Positions 17,224 through 25,244 of a stretch of DNA of 64,000 bases are shown here, one piece after another. The notes beneath the pieces were generated by a model. It was not told the origin of the DNA and searched no databases. It saw only the letters and a program-made list of their open reading frames with translations. The position numbers and the translations under genes were made by a program. The number at the start of each line of letters is the position of its first letter. The stretch's first letter is position 1. The DNA is from Acidocella facilis ATCC 35904 (lineage in GTDB: Bacteria; Pseudomonadota; Alphaproteobacteria; Acetobacterales; Acetobacteraceae): contig NZ_JHYG01000001.1 of the NCBI RefSeq assembly GCF_000687875.1, positions 124,001 through 188,000 of the forward strand, written 5' to 3'.

Positions 17224-18809
17224 TATTGCGTGACCAGCCCGATGATGGTGGTCTGCGGCGGCATGTTGGGCCGCAAGGTCGGCCAGCGCGTCTCCGGATG
17301 GTCGAAGCTCGCCCCCGGTGTCGCGCCGGGATGGCGCACCGCGCCAAAGGCGGTCTTGCTGTTGGCATCGAAGGCCACACCGCCGGCGGCGGCGCCCACC
17401 GGCGCCAGATAGGCATAGGCCAGGGCGCCGGTCGCTGGGCCGCTGGTCTGCATGATGAACAGCCCGTCGGCGCTCTGTTCGGTATCGCCCTTCTGATCGG
17501 TGCCGATCCAGAGATTGCCCGCCGGATCAACCGCCAGCGTGCGCGGCTTGCGCAGCCAGGCCTGGCTGCCGGGGCCGTATTGCGTGCCCTCGCGCAGCGC
17601 CGGATTGCCGGCGACAAGTGCCAGCGTGGCGGGGAAATGCCGGGCTGTGGCATCGCCGCCGGGCAGGGTGAAGCGCAGGATATGCCCCTCGCCGCCGCCA
17701 GGATTCAGCGAATCGGCAACACTGCGCTGGGCGTTGCCGGCACAGGCCATATAGAGCGCGCCGCCATCCTGGCTCAGCGCCAGCCCGGCCGGAGCGTCGA
17801 AGGTCTCGCCGCCGGCGGTGGCGCCGGCATTGGCCAGCCCCGCCAGAGTCGGCACGTCATTCGGCAGGGCCACCCAGTCGATTCCATCGCCCCCCAGCAC
17901 CGCCACGCTCAGCGTGCCGGAATCGAGCGCGGTGCCGTCCTGGGCGTTGGTCGCGGCGACGAAGCGGAACAGCATGCCGGCCTGCGCGTCCTGGGTGAAG
18001 AACAGCACCGGGCGGCCATCCTTGCTCTGGGTGGCGAGCAGCCCGGCGCGGGCGATGCGGCCGATGGCGGTGCGCTTCACCGGAATATAAAGCGGGTTCA
18101 GCGCATCCAGCTCCACCACCCAGCCATAGCGCGCGCCCTGGCCCGGGTCGCCATAGCCAAAGCCCAGGCCGGAGAGGCGGTTGAGCCAGGGGCCGGCATC
18201 GCCCTCGGCCAGCAGCACATTGCCCCAGGGCGTGGCGCTGCCGGCCTGCACCGCCAGCACGCCTTGCACCGTGCTCCCCACCTGCGCGGCGGCCGGGCCG
18301 GAGAGCTGGCAGAGCGTGCCATCGGAGAGGCGGCGGGTCTGATAGCCGCCCACCACCGTCACCCAGCGCCCGGCCTGATATTGCAGATTGACCACCGTCA
18401 CACCCTGCTCGCGCCCGGCGATGGCGGGATGGTCCATCCCGCCGGGAAACAGCATATTGGCCGGGGCGGTCGGGTTGGCCGTCACCAGCACCAGGCGCGG
18501 GATATTATCCTGCGCCGGCGGCGGGGCGATCAGCGCCGCGATTACCGCATCATAAGGAAACTGGTTATCCGCCTGCGCCAGGCTCAGCGCATCGGGGGTG
18601 AAAGGCGGCGCATCCGGCTGCAGCAGATCGCCCCAGCGGGCGATCACCAGCCGTGAGAAGCCGGGGCCGATCTTGTCACCCAGCCCCGGCGCCTGTGGGT
18701 TGGCCGGGTTGTAGCCGAGATAATAAGGCGGGGTCGCCGCCATCTGCGCGCCAGCCCCGCCGGCGGCGAGGCTGGCAATGCCGGAGAGCAGCAGCGTGCG
18801 CCGGCGCAT
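17223..18809 (-). CDS. PhoX-like (DUF839) secreted phosphatase family protein
   Basis: A 528-residue exported protein of the PhoX/DUF839 beta-propeller family, whose founding members are Ca/Fe-dependent alkaline phosphatases exported by Tat. The N-terminus MRRRTLLLSGIASLAAGGAGA is a twin-arginine-style signal peptide. Family segments include LVIARWGDLLQPD, GFGYGDPGQGARYGWVVELD, PVKRTAIGRIARAG, CAGNAQRS and LWIGTDQKGD. Activity is unproven and several DUF839 members are not phosphatases. It starts 3 bases after bamE and overlaps the GNAT start by one base. Confidence 0.75.
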   Translation of the reverse strand: MRRRTLLLSGIASLAAGGAGAQMAATPPYYLGYNPANPQAPGLGDKIGPGFSRLVIARWGDLLQPDAPPFTPDALSLAQADNQFPYDAVIAALIAPPPAQDNIPRLVLVTANPTAPANMLFPGGMDHPAIAGREQGVTVVNLQYQAGRWVTVVGGYQTRRLSDGTLCQLSGPAAAQVGSTVQGVLAVQAGSATPWGNVLLAEGDAGPWLNRLSGLGFGYGDPGQGARYGWVVELDALNPLYIPVKRTAIGRIARAGLLATQSKDGRPVLFFTQDAQAGMLFRFVAATNAQDGTALDSGTLSVAVLGGDGIDWVALPNDVPTLAGLANAGATAGGETFDAPAGLALSQDGGALYMACAGNAQRSVADSLNPGGGEGHILRFTLPGGDATARHFPATLALVAGNPALREGTQYGPGSQAWLRKPRTLAVDPAGNLWIGTDQKGDTEQSADGLFIMQTSGPATGALAYAYLAPVGAAAGGVAFDANSKTAFGAVRHPGATPGASFDHPETRWPTLRPNMPPQTTIIGLVTQ

Positions 18810-18812
18810 CGG

Positions 18813-19367
18813 CTAGAAGCTACTGCCGGAGCTGCCGCTGCCGATATTGCCGGAGCTGCCGCCCAGGGAAGCGGCGCCGCCAGCGCTGGTGTCGGAGGCC
18901 GTGCCCAGCGGGTTATAGCTGCCGACACCGCCGATCAGCTGCTGCAGGAAGCCGGCGGAACCGCCCGGAACCGGGGTCTGCTTGCCGTCCATATCGACGC
19001 GGATACCGTCCTTGAGATCCTTGCGGACATAGGATTCATAGGTGCCGTTGCCATTGAAGGTGACGACCACGACGCTCTGCTTCTTCACGCCCTCGGTCTG
19101 GCCGATCCGCATCTTGGTGATCTGCGAGACATAGACCCAGTTATTCGGGTCATATTGCTCCACGAAGGTCGGCGGGCCGATCAGCGCCTGCACATCCGCC
19201 TGCTGCGACACGCCCGGGGTGAGCTGCTTCAACTCATCATTCGTCACCGCAATGCCGCGATAATGCGGCGCGTCGGAGAAGATGGCGCAGCCGGACAGGC
19301 CCGTCAGGGCGCAGAGAAGCAGGCTTTGGGACAGCTTGGTCAGGCGCACGCGTCTATCCTTAAACAT
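18813..19367 (-). CDS. bamE: Outer membrane assembly lipoprotein BamE
   Basis: Lipoprotein of the BAM complex (SmpA/OmlA family) that supports beta-barrel insertion. The 184-residue protein has a signal sequence with lipobox LSGC (lipidated Cys27). The SmpA/OmlA core runs from about residue 33 to 125 (LKQLTPGVSQQADVQALIGPP, WVYVSQITK, VVVVTFNGNGTY). The C-terminal 55-60 residues are a Gly/Ser-rich low-complexity tail not found in enteric BamE (about 113 residues). It is divergent from yceD, with only 75 bases between the starts. Confidence 0.85.
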   Translation of the reverse strand: MFKDRRVRLTKLSQSLLLCALTGLSGCAIFSDAPHYRGIAVTNDELKQLTPGVSQQADVQALIGPPTFVEQYDPNNWVYVSQITKMRIGQTEGVKKQSVVVVTFNGNGTYESYVRKDLKDGIRVDMDGKQTPVPGGSAGFLQQLIGGVGSYNPLGTASDTSAGGAASLGGSSGNIGSGSSGSSF

Positions 19368-19408
19368 TGGGAGCGATCTCTCGCCCGGTTGGGTCTCATG
19401 GCAGGGGC

Positions 19409-19442
19409 TTACGTGTCAATGCGCAGCGTCTATATTGCACGA
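19409..19442 (+). promoter_or_regulatory. Candidate promoter for a leaderless yceD operon transcript
   Basis: TTACGT (19409-19414) and TATATT (19431-19436) are spaced by 16 bases. The -10 ends only 6 bases before the yceD ATG at 19443, and there is no Shine-Dalgarno, so the transcript may begin at the start codon. Confidence 0.5.
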
Positions 19443-19988
19443 ATGACTGAAGAATTCAGCTATCCGGTGAAGGCCGGGCAGATCAAGGACCAGAAGCTCG
19501 ACTACAGCCTGAAGGCGGACGAGGCGCAGCGCGCGGCGCTGGCCAAACGCTTCGGGCTGGTGGGGCTGACCAAGCTCGAAGGGCAGTTCACCCTTTGGCA
19601 CGAACGCTCGGGTATCATCGCCGGCACGCTGAAAATGCGCGCGGCTTTGACCCAGACCTGCGTGGTCAGCCTGGAGCCCATCGATGCCAAGCTGAACGAG
19701 ACCGCTGCGCTGCGCTTCGTGCCGGAGGCGCATATGGGCCAGGCGCCCCGGGTTGAGGATAGCGACGAGGATGAGGAGGACATCACCCCGGACTCCTTCG
19801 ATTCGCCCGACGAAATCCCTTATGCCAATGATATCATCGACCTCGGCGCCGCCCTGGCCGAGCAGCTGGGGCTGGCGCTGGACCCGTATCCGCGCAAGCC
19901 GGGGGCAAGTTTGCCGGAAGAGGCCAGCGACCATAGCGCCAACCCTTTCGCCGCCTTGGCCGCGAGGCTGACCAAGCCCGAGGGCTAG
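19443..19988 (+). CDS. yceD: YceD/DUF177 family protein (23S rRNA accumulation protein)
   Basis: Member of the DUF177/YceD family, encoded immediately upstream of rpmF across bacteria and needed for normal 23S rRNA levels in some species. The 181-residue protein includes LTKLEGQFTLWHERSGIIAGTLKMRAALTQ-type core strands, the conserved TQTCVVSLEPI cysteine region, and an acidic stretch DSDEDEEDITPDSFD typical of the family. ATG at 19443 is chosen; an alternative ATG is at 19419. It is first gene of the yceD-rpmF-plsX-fabH-ihfA-merR block. Confidence 0.85.
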   Translation: MTEEFSYPVKAGQIKDQKLDYSLKADEAQRAALAKRFGLVGLTKLEGQFTLWHERSGIIAGTLKMRAALTQTCVVSLEPIDAKLNETAALRFVPEAHMGQAPRVEDSDEDEEDITPDSFDSPDEIPYANDIIDLGAALAEQLGLALDPYPRKPGASLPEEASDHSANPFAALAARLTKPEG

Positions 19989-20096
19989 TACCCTGTTTTC
20001 CAATATAATGAGCAGCTATGACTTGCGATGCGTTCAGGCCTCTGCTACGCGGCGCCTTCCATAATACTCAGACTGTTTTCTGTAAGGCGTTTTGTC

Positions 20097-20300
20097 ATGG
20101 CTGTTCCTAAGCGAAAGACCTCTCCCTCCCGCGCCGGCATGCGCCGCAGCCACCAGGCGCTGACCGCCAACGCGCATGCCGAGTGCGCCAATTGCGGCGA
20201 GCTGAAGCGCCCCCACCATGTGTGCGCCCATTGCGGCCATTATGACGGCCGTGAAGTCGTCGGCGCCGGCAAGGAAGCCAAGGGCGTCGTTCGCGTCTAA
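20097..20300 (+). CDS. rpmF: 50S ribosomal protein L32
   Basis: Small zinc-binding protein of the large ribosomal subunit, 67 residues. It starts [20 protein letters not shown], the standard L32 N-terminus. It has two CxxC pairs (CANC and CAHC) of a zinc-ribbon. TAAGGCG lies upstream of the ATG at 20097. It follows yceD by about 108 bases, which hold no gene, and precedes plsX. Confidence 0.97.
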   Translation: MAVPKRKTSPSRAGMRRSHQALTANAHAECANCGELKRPHHVCAHCGHYDGREVVGAGKEAKGVVRV

Positions 20301-20352
20301 CCGCTATGGCGGTATGGCGTGAAATGGTGGTGTAACCCGAGACAGGGGTGAG

Positions 20353-21405
20353 ATGAGCCAGAGCAGTAAACTGGCAGTGGATGCCATGGGTGGTGACCAC
20401 GCGCCGGACGCGATTATTGCGGGGCTCGACATTGCCGCGGAACGCCATCCGCAAGCGCAATTCCTGATTTTCGGCGACGAGGTGCGGCTGCGTCCGGTCC
20501 TGGCCAAGTGCAAGCGCCTGGCCGGGCGGTACGAGCTGCGCCACGCCGCCGAAGTGATCACCGGCGACATGAAGCCGACGGTGGCGCTGCGCCTGCGCGA
20601 TTCCTCGCTGCGCCGGGCCATCGATGCCGTGCTGGCCGGCGAGGCCGAAGGCGTGATCTCCGCCGGCAATACCGGCGCGCTGCTCGCCCTCTCCAAAATC
20701 GTTCTGAAAACGCTGAAGGGCATCGACCGCCCGGCCATGGCCGCCATCGCCCCCTCCGCCAAGGGCGATGTGGTGATGCTCGATCTCGGGCTCAACGTGG
20801 TTTATGATGCCCGTAATCTGGTCGAATTCGCGCTGATGGGCACGGTGTTTGCCCGCATTGTGCTGGGGCTTCCCACCCCCACATTCGGCCTGCTGAATAT
20901 CGGCTCCGAGGAAGGCAAGGGGGATGAAACCCTGCGCGCCGCCTCCAATACTTTGCGCGAAAGCCCGATCGCCGGGCAGTTCTATGGCTTCGTCGAAGGC
21001 CACGACATCGCCGCCGGCACCGTGGATGTGGTGGTGACGGACGGCTTCACCGGCAATGTCGCGCTGAAGACCGGCGAGGGCGCCTTGAAGCTGGTGGGCG
21101 ATCTGCTGCGCCAGGTTTTCTCCGCCGGGCCGTTTGCGAAAATGGGCTATCTCTTCGCCCGTGGCGCGCTGAAGCGCCTGAAGGAAACCTTGGACCCCCG
21201 CCGCTATAATGGCGCGGTGCTGCTGGGGCTCAACGGCGTGGTGGTCAAATCCCATGGCGGCACCGATGCGCTGGGCTTCGCCCATGCGGTGGATGTGGCG
21301 CTGGACATGATCGCCAATGATTTCAACAGCCGCATCGCCGACGCCCTGACGGCGATGGACCACGCCATCCTCTCCGAAGCCCCGGTGCCGAACCAAAATG
21401 GTTGA
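20353..21405 (+). CDS. plsX: Phosphate acyltransferase PlsX
   Basis: Makes acyl-phosphate from acyl-ACP for glycerolipid synthesis, with PlsY as the next step. The 350-residue protein shows the N-terminal LAVDAMGGDHAPDAIIAG motif, GVISAGNTGALLALS, LLNIGSEEGKGDE and the C-terminal LLGLNGVVVKSHGGTDA signature. It acts peripherally at the inner membrane. The stop overlaps the fabH start by 8 bases, so it is translationally coupled, placing acyl-phosphate formation and fatty-acid initiation under the same control. Confidence 0.97.
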   Translation: MSQSSKLAVDAMGGDHAPDAIIAGLDIAAERHPQAQFLIFGDEVRLRPVLAKCKRLAGRYELRHAAEVITGDMKPTVALRLRDSSLRRAIDAVLAGEAEGVISAGNTGALLALSKIVLKTLKGIDRPAMAAIAPSAKGDVVMLDLGLNVVYDARNLVEFALMGTVFARIVLGLPTPTFGLLNIGSEEGKGDETLRAASNTLRESPIAGQFYGFVEGHDIAAGTVDVVVTDGFTGNVALKTGEGALKLVGDLLRQVFSAGPFAKMGYLFARGALKRLKETLDPRRYNGAVLLGLNGVVVKSHGGTDALGFAHAVDVALDMIANDFNSRIADALTAMDHAILSEAPVPNQNG

Positions 21406-22384
21406 TGATAATCTGAGCCTTCGCCGCGCCGTGCTCACCGGCATCGGCGCCTATCTGCCTGCGCAAATCGTCACCAATGCCGATATGGCGGCACGGGTTG
21501 AGACCTCGGATGACTGGATCACCGAGCGCACCGGCATCAAGCAGCGCCATTTCGCCGCCCCGCATGAAACCGCCGCCTTCATGGGCGCCGAAGCCGGGCG
21601 CCAGGCGCTTCAGAAGGCCGGGCTGGCGCCGGAGGCGCTGGGCGCGATCATCGTCGGCACCTCCACCCCGGATCAGGCTTTTCCCTCCACCGCCGTGCAT
21701 ATCCAGGCGGCGTTGGGCGCGAAGAACGCTTTCGGGTTTGACCTTGCGGCGGCCTGCTCGGGCTTCATCTATGCGCTCTCGGTCGCGGATGCGATGCTGC
21801 GCGCCGGCCAGGTGCAAAGCGTGCTGGTGATCGGCTCCGAGGTTTATTCCCGGATTCTGAATTTCGAGGACCGCACCACCTGCGTGCTGTTCGGTGATGG
21901 CGCCGGCGCGGTGCTGCTGGAAGCCAAGAGCGTGACCAAGGATGGCCCTGGCGTGCTCTCCACCCATCTGCACGCCGATGGCAAGCTGGCGGATATTCTC
22001 TATGTGGATGGCGCTGTCGGCCAGCCTGACAAATCCGGCCATCTGGTGATGCATGGGCGCGAGGTGTTCCGCCATGCGGTGACGCTGCTGGCCGGCGCGG
22101 TGAATGAGGCGCTGACCGAGAACGGCCTCACCGCTGCCGATATCGACCTGCTGGTGCCCCACCAGGCCAATCGCCGTATCATTGACGGTGTCGGCAAGAA
22201 GCTCGGCCTGCCGGATGAGCGCGTTATCGTCACTGTCGACAAGCACGCCAACACCTCCGCCGCCTCCATCCCGCTGGCGCTGGCGGTGGCGATGGAAGAG
22301 GGCAGGGCAAAGCCCGGCCAGCTGGTGCTGCTGGAAGCCTTGGGCGGCGGCCTGACCTGGGGCTCCGCGCTGCTGCGGCTGTAA
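21398..22384 (+). CDS. fabH: 3-oxoacyl-ACP synthase III (KAS III)
   Basis: Condenses acetyl-CoA with malonyl-ACP to start type II fatty acid synthesis. The 328-residue protein has the Cys-His-Asn triad: Cys120 (LAAACSGF), His in LLVPHQANRRI and Asn in KHANTSAASIPLAL. DDWITERTGI near residue 38 is a strong FabH marker. It is coupled to plsX by an 8-base overlap. Confidence 0.97.
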   Translation: MVDDNLSLRRAVLTGIGAYLPAQIVTNADMAARVETSDDWITERTGIKQRHFAAPHETAAFMGAEAGRQALQKAGLAPEALGAIIVGTSTPDQAFPSTAVHIQAALGAKNAFGFDLAAACSGFIYALSVADAMLRAGQVQSVLVIGSEVYSRILNFEDRTTCVLFGDGAGAVLLEAKSVTKDGPGVLSTHLHADGKLADILYVDGAVGQPDKSGHLVMHGREVFRHAVTLLAGAVNEALTENGLTAADIDLLVPHQANRRIIDGVGKKLGLPDERVIVTVDKHANTSAASIPLALAVAMEEGRAKPGQLVLLEALGGGLTWGSALLRL

Positions 22385-22459
22385 GCCAACTAAAAAGCGT
22401 TTAAGATCAACACCTCGCCACGAGTCGCCACCATTTCACGCGAATCGGTCAAGAACTGA

Positions 22460-22493
22460 TTGACCGCCAAGCCGCTCGTGCTAATCTTGCAAA
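22460..22493 (+). promoter_or_regulatory. Candidate promoter for leaderless ihfA
   Basis: TTGACC (22460-22465) and TAATCT (22482-22487) are separated by 16 bases, and the ATG of ihfA follows 6 bases after the -10. No Shine-Dalgarno lies between them. This suggests an internal promoter inside the fabH-ihfA gap with transcription starting at or next to the ATG. Confidence 0.55.
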
Positions 22494-22799
22494 ATGAACA
22501 CTTTGACGCGTGCACAGCTTACCGAGGCGATCTACGCGAGTGTCGGCTTGTCGCGGCACGAATCGGCGGATCTGCTTGAGCATGTCCTGAACCGGATCGC
22601 GGATGCGCTCGAGGTTGGAAAATCTGTTAAAATTAGTGGCTTCGGCACTTTTTCTGTCAGGCAGAAGGGGCGCCGTATTGGCCGGAATCCGAAAACCGGT
22701 GTTGAAGTCCCGATCCTGCCGCGGCGCGTTCTGGTGTTTCGCCCCAGCCAGATGTTGCGCGACGCGGTGAATGGCGGCCCGTCCGCCCCCAAAGACTGA
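22494..22799 (+). CDS. ihfA: Integration host factor subunit alpha
   Basis: DNA-bending nucleoid protein that pairs with IhfB. The 101-residue protein has the HU/IHF fold, with the beta-arm region [21 protein letters not shown] containing the proline-tipped DNA-intercalating arm and the IhfA-style [19 protein letters not shown]. The N-terminus [19 protein letters not shown] matches alpha subunits. It precedes a MerR regulator by 16 bases, the classic alphaproteobacterial arrangement. Confidence 0.95.
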   Translation: MNTLTRAQLTEAIYASVGLSRHESADLLEHVLNRIADALEVGKSVKISGFGTFSVRQKGRRIGRNPKTGVEVPILPRRVLVFRPSQMLRDAVNGGPSAPKD

Positions 22800-22815
22800 C
22801 TGAGCGAAGGATCGC

Positions 22816-23460
22816 ATGGTGGATGAAGAATTTAACGCGGCGCTGGATGACGGCGTAGCGTCCGACCTGAGCCATGAGGCCGGGCGTCCGCGTATCCGCA
22901 AGGCCGCCGATGCGTTCCGTACCATTTCCGAAGTCGCTGACGAGCTGCATGTGCCCCAGCATGTGCTGCGCTTCTGGGAGACGAAATTCCCGCAGGTGCG
23001 GCCGCTGAAGCGCGGCGGCGGGCGGCGCTATTACCGGCCCGAGGATGTGGGGCTGCTGCGCCGGGTCGCGGATCTGCTTTATACTCAGGGCTATACGATC
23101 AAGGGCGTGCAACGCCTGCTGCGCGATTCCGCGCCGAACCACGCCGCTGAGCCGGCCCGCCAGACCGCGGTGGAATTGCCGCTGGACCAGCCGCCCGTGC
23201 CGGTTCCCGTTCTGGTCCCGGTGATCGATGCCTCCGAGACCATGCTGGTTGAGGAGGTGGTGCAGACCGAGGCCGCGCTGGGCGACGACATAACGCCGCT
23301 TGAGGATGAGGCCGCGCCGTCAAGCCCGGAGCCGGTCCTGGCGGAGGATGCGCCGGCGCCCCGCCAGCCTCTGGCGCCCGAGGACGAGATCCTGCGCCTG
23401 CGCGCGCTGCTCACAGAAACTTTGGTGGCGTTGGAGGCGATGCGCGGGGTTCTGCGCTGA
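22816..23460 (+). CDS. MerR family transcriptional regulator
   Basis: A 214-residue regulator. The N-terminal MerR winged helix-turn-helix covers about residues 28-98 ([29 protein letters not shown], then [15 protein letters not shown] and [11 protein letters not shown]). The remainder is acidic and Pro/Ala/Val-rich and lacks the cysteines of metal sensors. It ends with a short predicted coiled helix ([21 protein letters not shown]). This type is regularly found after ihfA in Alphaproteobacteria. Target genes are unknown. A terminator follows. Confidence 0.85.
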   Translation: MVDEEFNAALDDGVASDLSHEAGRPRIRKAADAFRTISEVADELHVPQHVLRFWETKFPQVRPLKRGGGRRYYRPEDVGLLRRVADLLYTQGYTIKGVQRLLRDSAPNHAAEPARQTAVELPLDQPPVPVPVLVPVIDASETMLVEEVVQTEAALGDDITPLEDEAAPSSPEPVLAEDAPAPRQPLAPEDEILRLRALLTETLVALEAMRGVLR

Positions 23461-23485
23461 TTGCCTGATAAGCCTCTCGCAACAC

Positions 23486-23520
23486 AAACCGCCGCGCCCG
23501 CTGGGCCGGCGGTTTTGTTT
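23486..23520 (+). terminator. Intrinsic terminator of the yceD-merR block
   Basis: AAACCGCCG (23486-23494) and CGGCGGTTT (23507-23515) form a 9-bp stem followed by TGTTTT, the classic stem plus T-run, 25 bases after the merR stop. Confidence 0.8.
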
Positions 23521-23590
23521 TAGCCATCGGTTTTATCGCCTCTGCCCCTTGGCGGCGCGCGCCCATGCTGCTACAGCCTCGCCCCACGGC

Positions 23591-23667
23591 CGGAGCGTAG
23601 CGCAGCCTGGTAGCGCATCAGTCTGGGGGACTGGGGGTCGTGGGTTCGAATCCCGCCGCTCCGACCA
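23591..23667 (+). tRNA. tRNA-Pro(GGG)
   Basis: A 77-base tRNA starting CGGAGCG and ending CGCTCCG-A-CCA, so CCA is encoded. The D arm is TAGCGCAGCCTGGTAGCGCA and the T arm GGGTTCGAATCCC. The anticodon loop CTGGGGG has anticodon GGG. It resembles bacterial proK-type genes in the C1-G72 end. Confidence 0.96.
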
Positions 23668-23726
23668 TTTTCCATCTCATAAATCCTTGTTCATCAACGC
23701 TTGAACCCCCAATTCGGCGATGATTT

Positions 23727-23746
23727 GGCACGCCCCGTGGCGTGCC
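23727..23746. promoter_or_regulatory. Perfect dyad before the dehydrogenase gene
   Basis: GGCACGCC (23727-23734) and GGCGTGCC (23739-23746) are perfect 8-base arms around CCGT. The dyad lies 18 bases before the ATG at 23765 and 59 bases after tRNA-Pro. It may be an operator, a tRNA terminator or an RNA hairpin near the ribosome-binding site; the sequence does not decide. Confidence 0.45.
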
Positions 23747-23764
23747 GCGAACAGGATCAAACGC

Positions 23765-24637
23765 ATGAAAATCGGATTTATCGGGCTGGGGCAGATGGGC
23801 CACGGCATGGCGGCGAACCTCATCAAGGCCGGGCATGAGGTCACGCTTTATAATCGCAGCCGCGAGAAGGCGGTGGGGCTGGATGCGCCGATCGCCGCCA
23901 CCCCCGGCCAGGCCGCCGCCGGCAAGGAAATCATATTCACCATGCTCGCCAATGATGCGGCGCTGGAGGCGGTGCTGCATGGGCCGGATGGGATTCTGGC
24001 GCATCTGCCCCAGGGGGGCTTGCATATTTCCTGCAGCACCATCGCGGTCGCCACCGCCGAGATGCTGGAAAAAACCCATGCCAAGGCCGGGCAGCGTTAT
24101 CTCTCCGCGCCGGTCTTTGGCCGGCCGGATGCCGCCGCCGCCGCCAAGCTGTTCATCGCCGCCGCGGGGGCCAAGGCGGATATCGAGGCGGCGCAGCCGC
24201 TTTTTGATGTCATCGGCCAGCGCAGCTTCGTGCTCAGCGAAACCCCCTCCCATGCCAATCTGGTCAAGCTCAGCGGCAATTTCCTCATCGTCTCGGTGAT
24301 CGAGGCGCTGGGTGAGGCGCTGGCGCTGGTCGGCAAGGGCGGGGTGGATAAGGCGGCTTATCTGGAGCTGCTCACCTCCACTCTGTTCAACGCGCCGGTT
24401 TATAAAATCTATGGCCAGATCCTGCTGGAGCAGAAATTCTCGCCGCCCGGCTTCGCCGCGCCGCTCGGCCAGAAGGATATTCGCCTGGTGCTGCAGGCTG
24501 CTGAGGCGCTCAACGTGCCGCTGCCGCTCGCCAGCCTGCTGCGCGACCGCTTCCTGACGCTGATGGCGAATGGTGGTGAAAATCTGGACTGGGCCGCCAT
24601 CGGCGCGCTGGCGGCGAAGGATTCCGGCCAGGCTTGA
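23765..24637 (+). CDS. Beta-hydroxyacid dehydrogenase (3-hydroxyisobutyrate dehydrogenase family)
   Basis: NAD(P)-dependent oxidoreductase of the 6-phosphogluconate/3-hydroxyisobutyrate/tartronate-semialdehyde reductase superfamily, 290 residues. The N-terminal Rossmann motif is KIGFIGLGQMGHGMAANLIKAG-like (residues 2-21), the substrate-binding segment is HISCSTIAVATAE, and the catalytic lysine segment is NLVKLSGNFL. The APVFGRPDAA stretch resembles members annotated as cytokine-like nuclear factor/NP60-type or glyoxylate reductases, so the substrate is left open. ATG at 23765 gives the canonical start. Confidence 0.82.
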   Translation: MKIGFIGLGQMGHGMAANLIKAGHEVTLYNRSREKAVGLDAPIAATPGQAAAGKEIIFTMLANDAALEAVLHGPDGILAHLPQGGLHISCSTIAVATAEMLEKTHAKAGQRYLSAPVFGRPDAAAAAKLFIAAAGAKADIEAAQPLFDVIGQRSFVLSETPSHANLVKLSGNFLIVSVIEALGEALALVGKGGVDKAAYLELLTSTLFNAPVYKIYGQILLEQKFSPPGFAAPLGQKDIRLVLQAAEALNVPLPLASLLRDRFLTLMANGGENLDWAAIGALAAKDSGQA

Positions 24638-24665
24638 GCCGGCGCCCCGTTCCTTTTAGAACAGA

Positions 24666-24720
24666 GGCACGGGGATGGAGTCCCCCAAAACCGCTCCTTC
24701 GGGGAGCTGATGACTCCTGC
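24666..24720 (+). ncRNA. Fluoride riboswitch (crcB motif)
   Basis: The element shows the crcB RNA fold. P1 is GGGG 24671-24674 with CCCC 24682-24685. The P1 loop GGAGT (24677-24681) forms a pseudoknot with ACTCC (24713-24717). A hairpin GCTCC 24693-24697 / GGAGC 24703-24707 follows. The conserved GCTGATGACTCCT 3' segment is present. It precedes a CrcB fluoride channel gene, the most common target. Identification is from conserved sequence, pairing and gene context together. Confidence 0.93.
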
Positions 24721-24748
24721 ACGGATCATGCGCTTTGCATGGAACGCT

Positions 24749-24798
24749 GCGGGAGTTTTGTGCCTGATTGGCATCTCCCGCGGCATTGAAGAAGGAGA
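24749..24798 (+). promoter_or_regulatory. Predicted expression platform of the fluoride riboswitch
   Basis: GCGGGAGT (24749-24756) can pair either with ACTCCTGC of the aptamer (24713-24720) or, as GCGGGAG, with CTCCCGC (24775-24781). TCTCC (24774-24778) can instead pair with GGAGA (24794-24798), which contains the Shine-Dalgarno AAGGAG (24792-24797) of crcB. These alternatives exclude one another and imply that fluoride binding exposes the ribosome-binding site. Confidence 0.6.
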
Positions 24799-24806
24799 GA
24801 GAGACC

Positions 24807-25244
24807 ATGCTGCAAACCCTGGTTGTCGCGCTGGGCGGGGCCATCGGCTCGGTCGGGCGCTATTGGGTGGCCATATTCTTCGCTTCGGTCAGCAAGAATC
24901 TGCCCGTCGGCACCATCATCATCAACATCATCGGCTCCTTCGCCATCGGGTTTTTCGGCTCGCTGACACTGAGCCATGGCAAATTCCCAGCACCCGAGCC
25001 GGTGCGGATCTTCTTCATGGTCGGAGTCTGCGGCGGTTTCACCACCTTCTCCTCCTTCAGCCTGCAGACGCTGGATCTGCTGCGCGGCGGGGCGCCGGGC
25101 CGGGCCTTCCTGAACATCTTCGTCTCCGTGCTGTTCTGCCTGGCGGCGGTGGCGGCGGGGTACGCTTTGGGGACGCATCTTGGCGGCACCAGTGCCCAGG
25201 TGGCGGAGGTGGCGCAGAATGCGATCGAGGAGGAAGCCTCCTGA
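24807..25244 (+). CDS. crcB: Fluoride ion channel CrcB/Fluc
   Basis: Small dual-topology membrane channel that exports fluoride. The 145-residue protein has four predicted membrane helices. Family motifs are [10 protein letters not shown] (residues 10-19), [15 protein letters not shown] with the pore Asn (about residue 40), and [10 protein letters not shown] (76-85) with the conserved Phe and Thr/Ser track. It sits directly behind a fluoride riboswitch. Its TGA shares one base with the next ATG, so the stress protein is coupled to it. The C-terminal 15 residues are acidic and variable. Confidence 0.95.
   Translation: MLQTLVVALGGAIGSVGRYWVAIFFASVSKNLPVGTIIINIIGSFAIGFFGSLTLSHGKFPAPEPVRIFFMVGVCGGFTTFSSFSLQTLDLLRGGAPGRAFLNIFVSVLFCLAAVAAGYALGTHLGGTSAQVAEVAQNAIEEEAS

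Noticed and set aside
23727-23746. Possible sigma-54 promoter before the dehydrogenase (TGGCACG)
   Set aside because: TGGCAC is present, but the correctly spaced TTGC is missing. The sequence is better explained as a perfect GGCACGCC/GGCGTGCC dyad.
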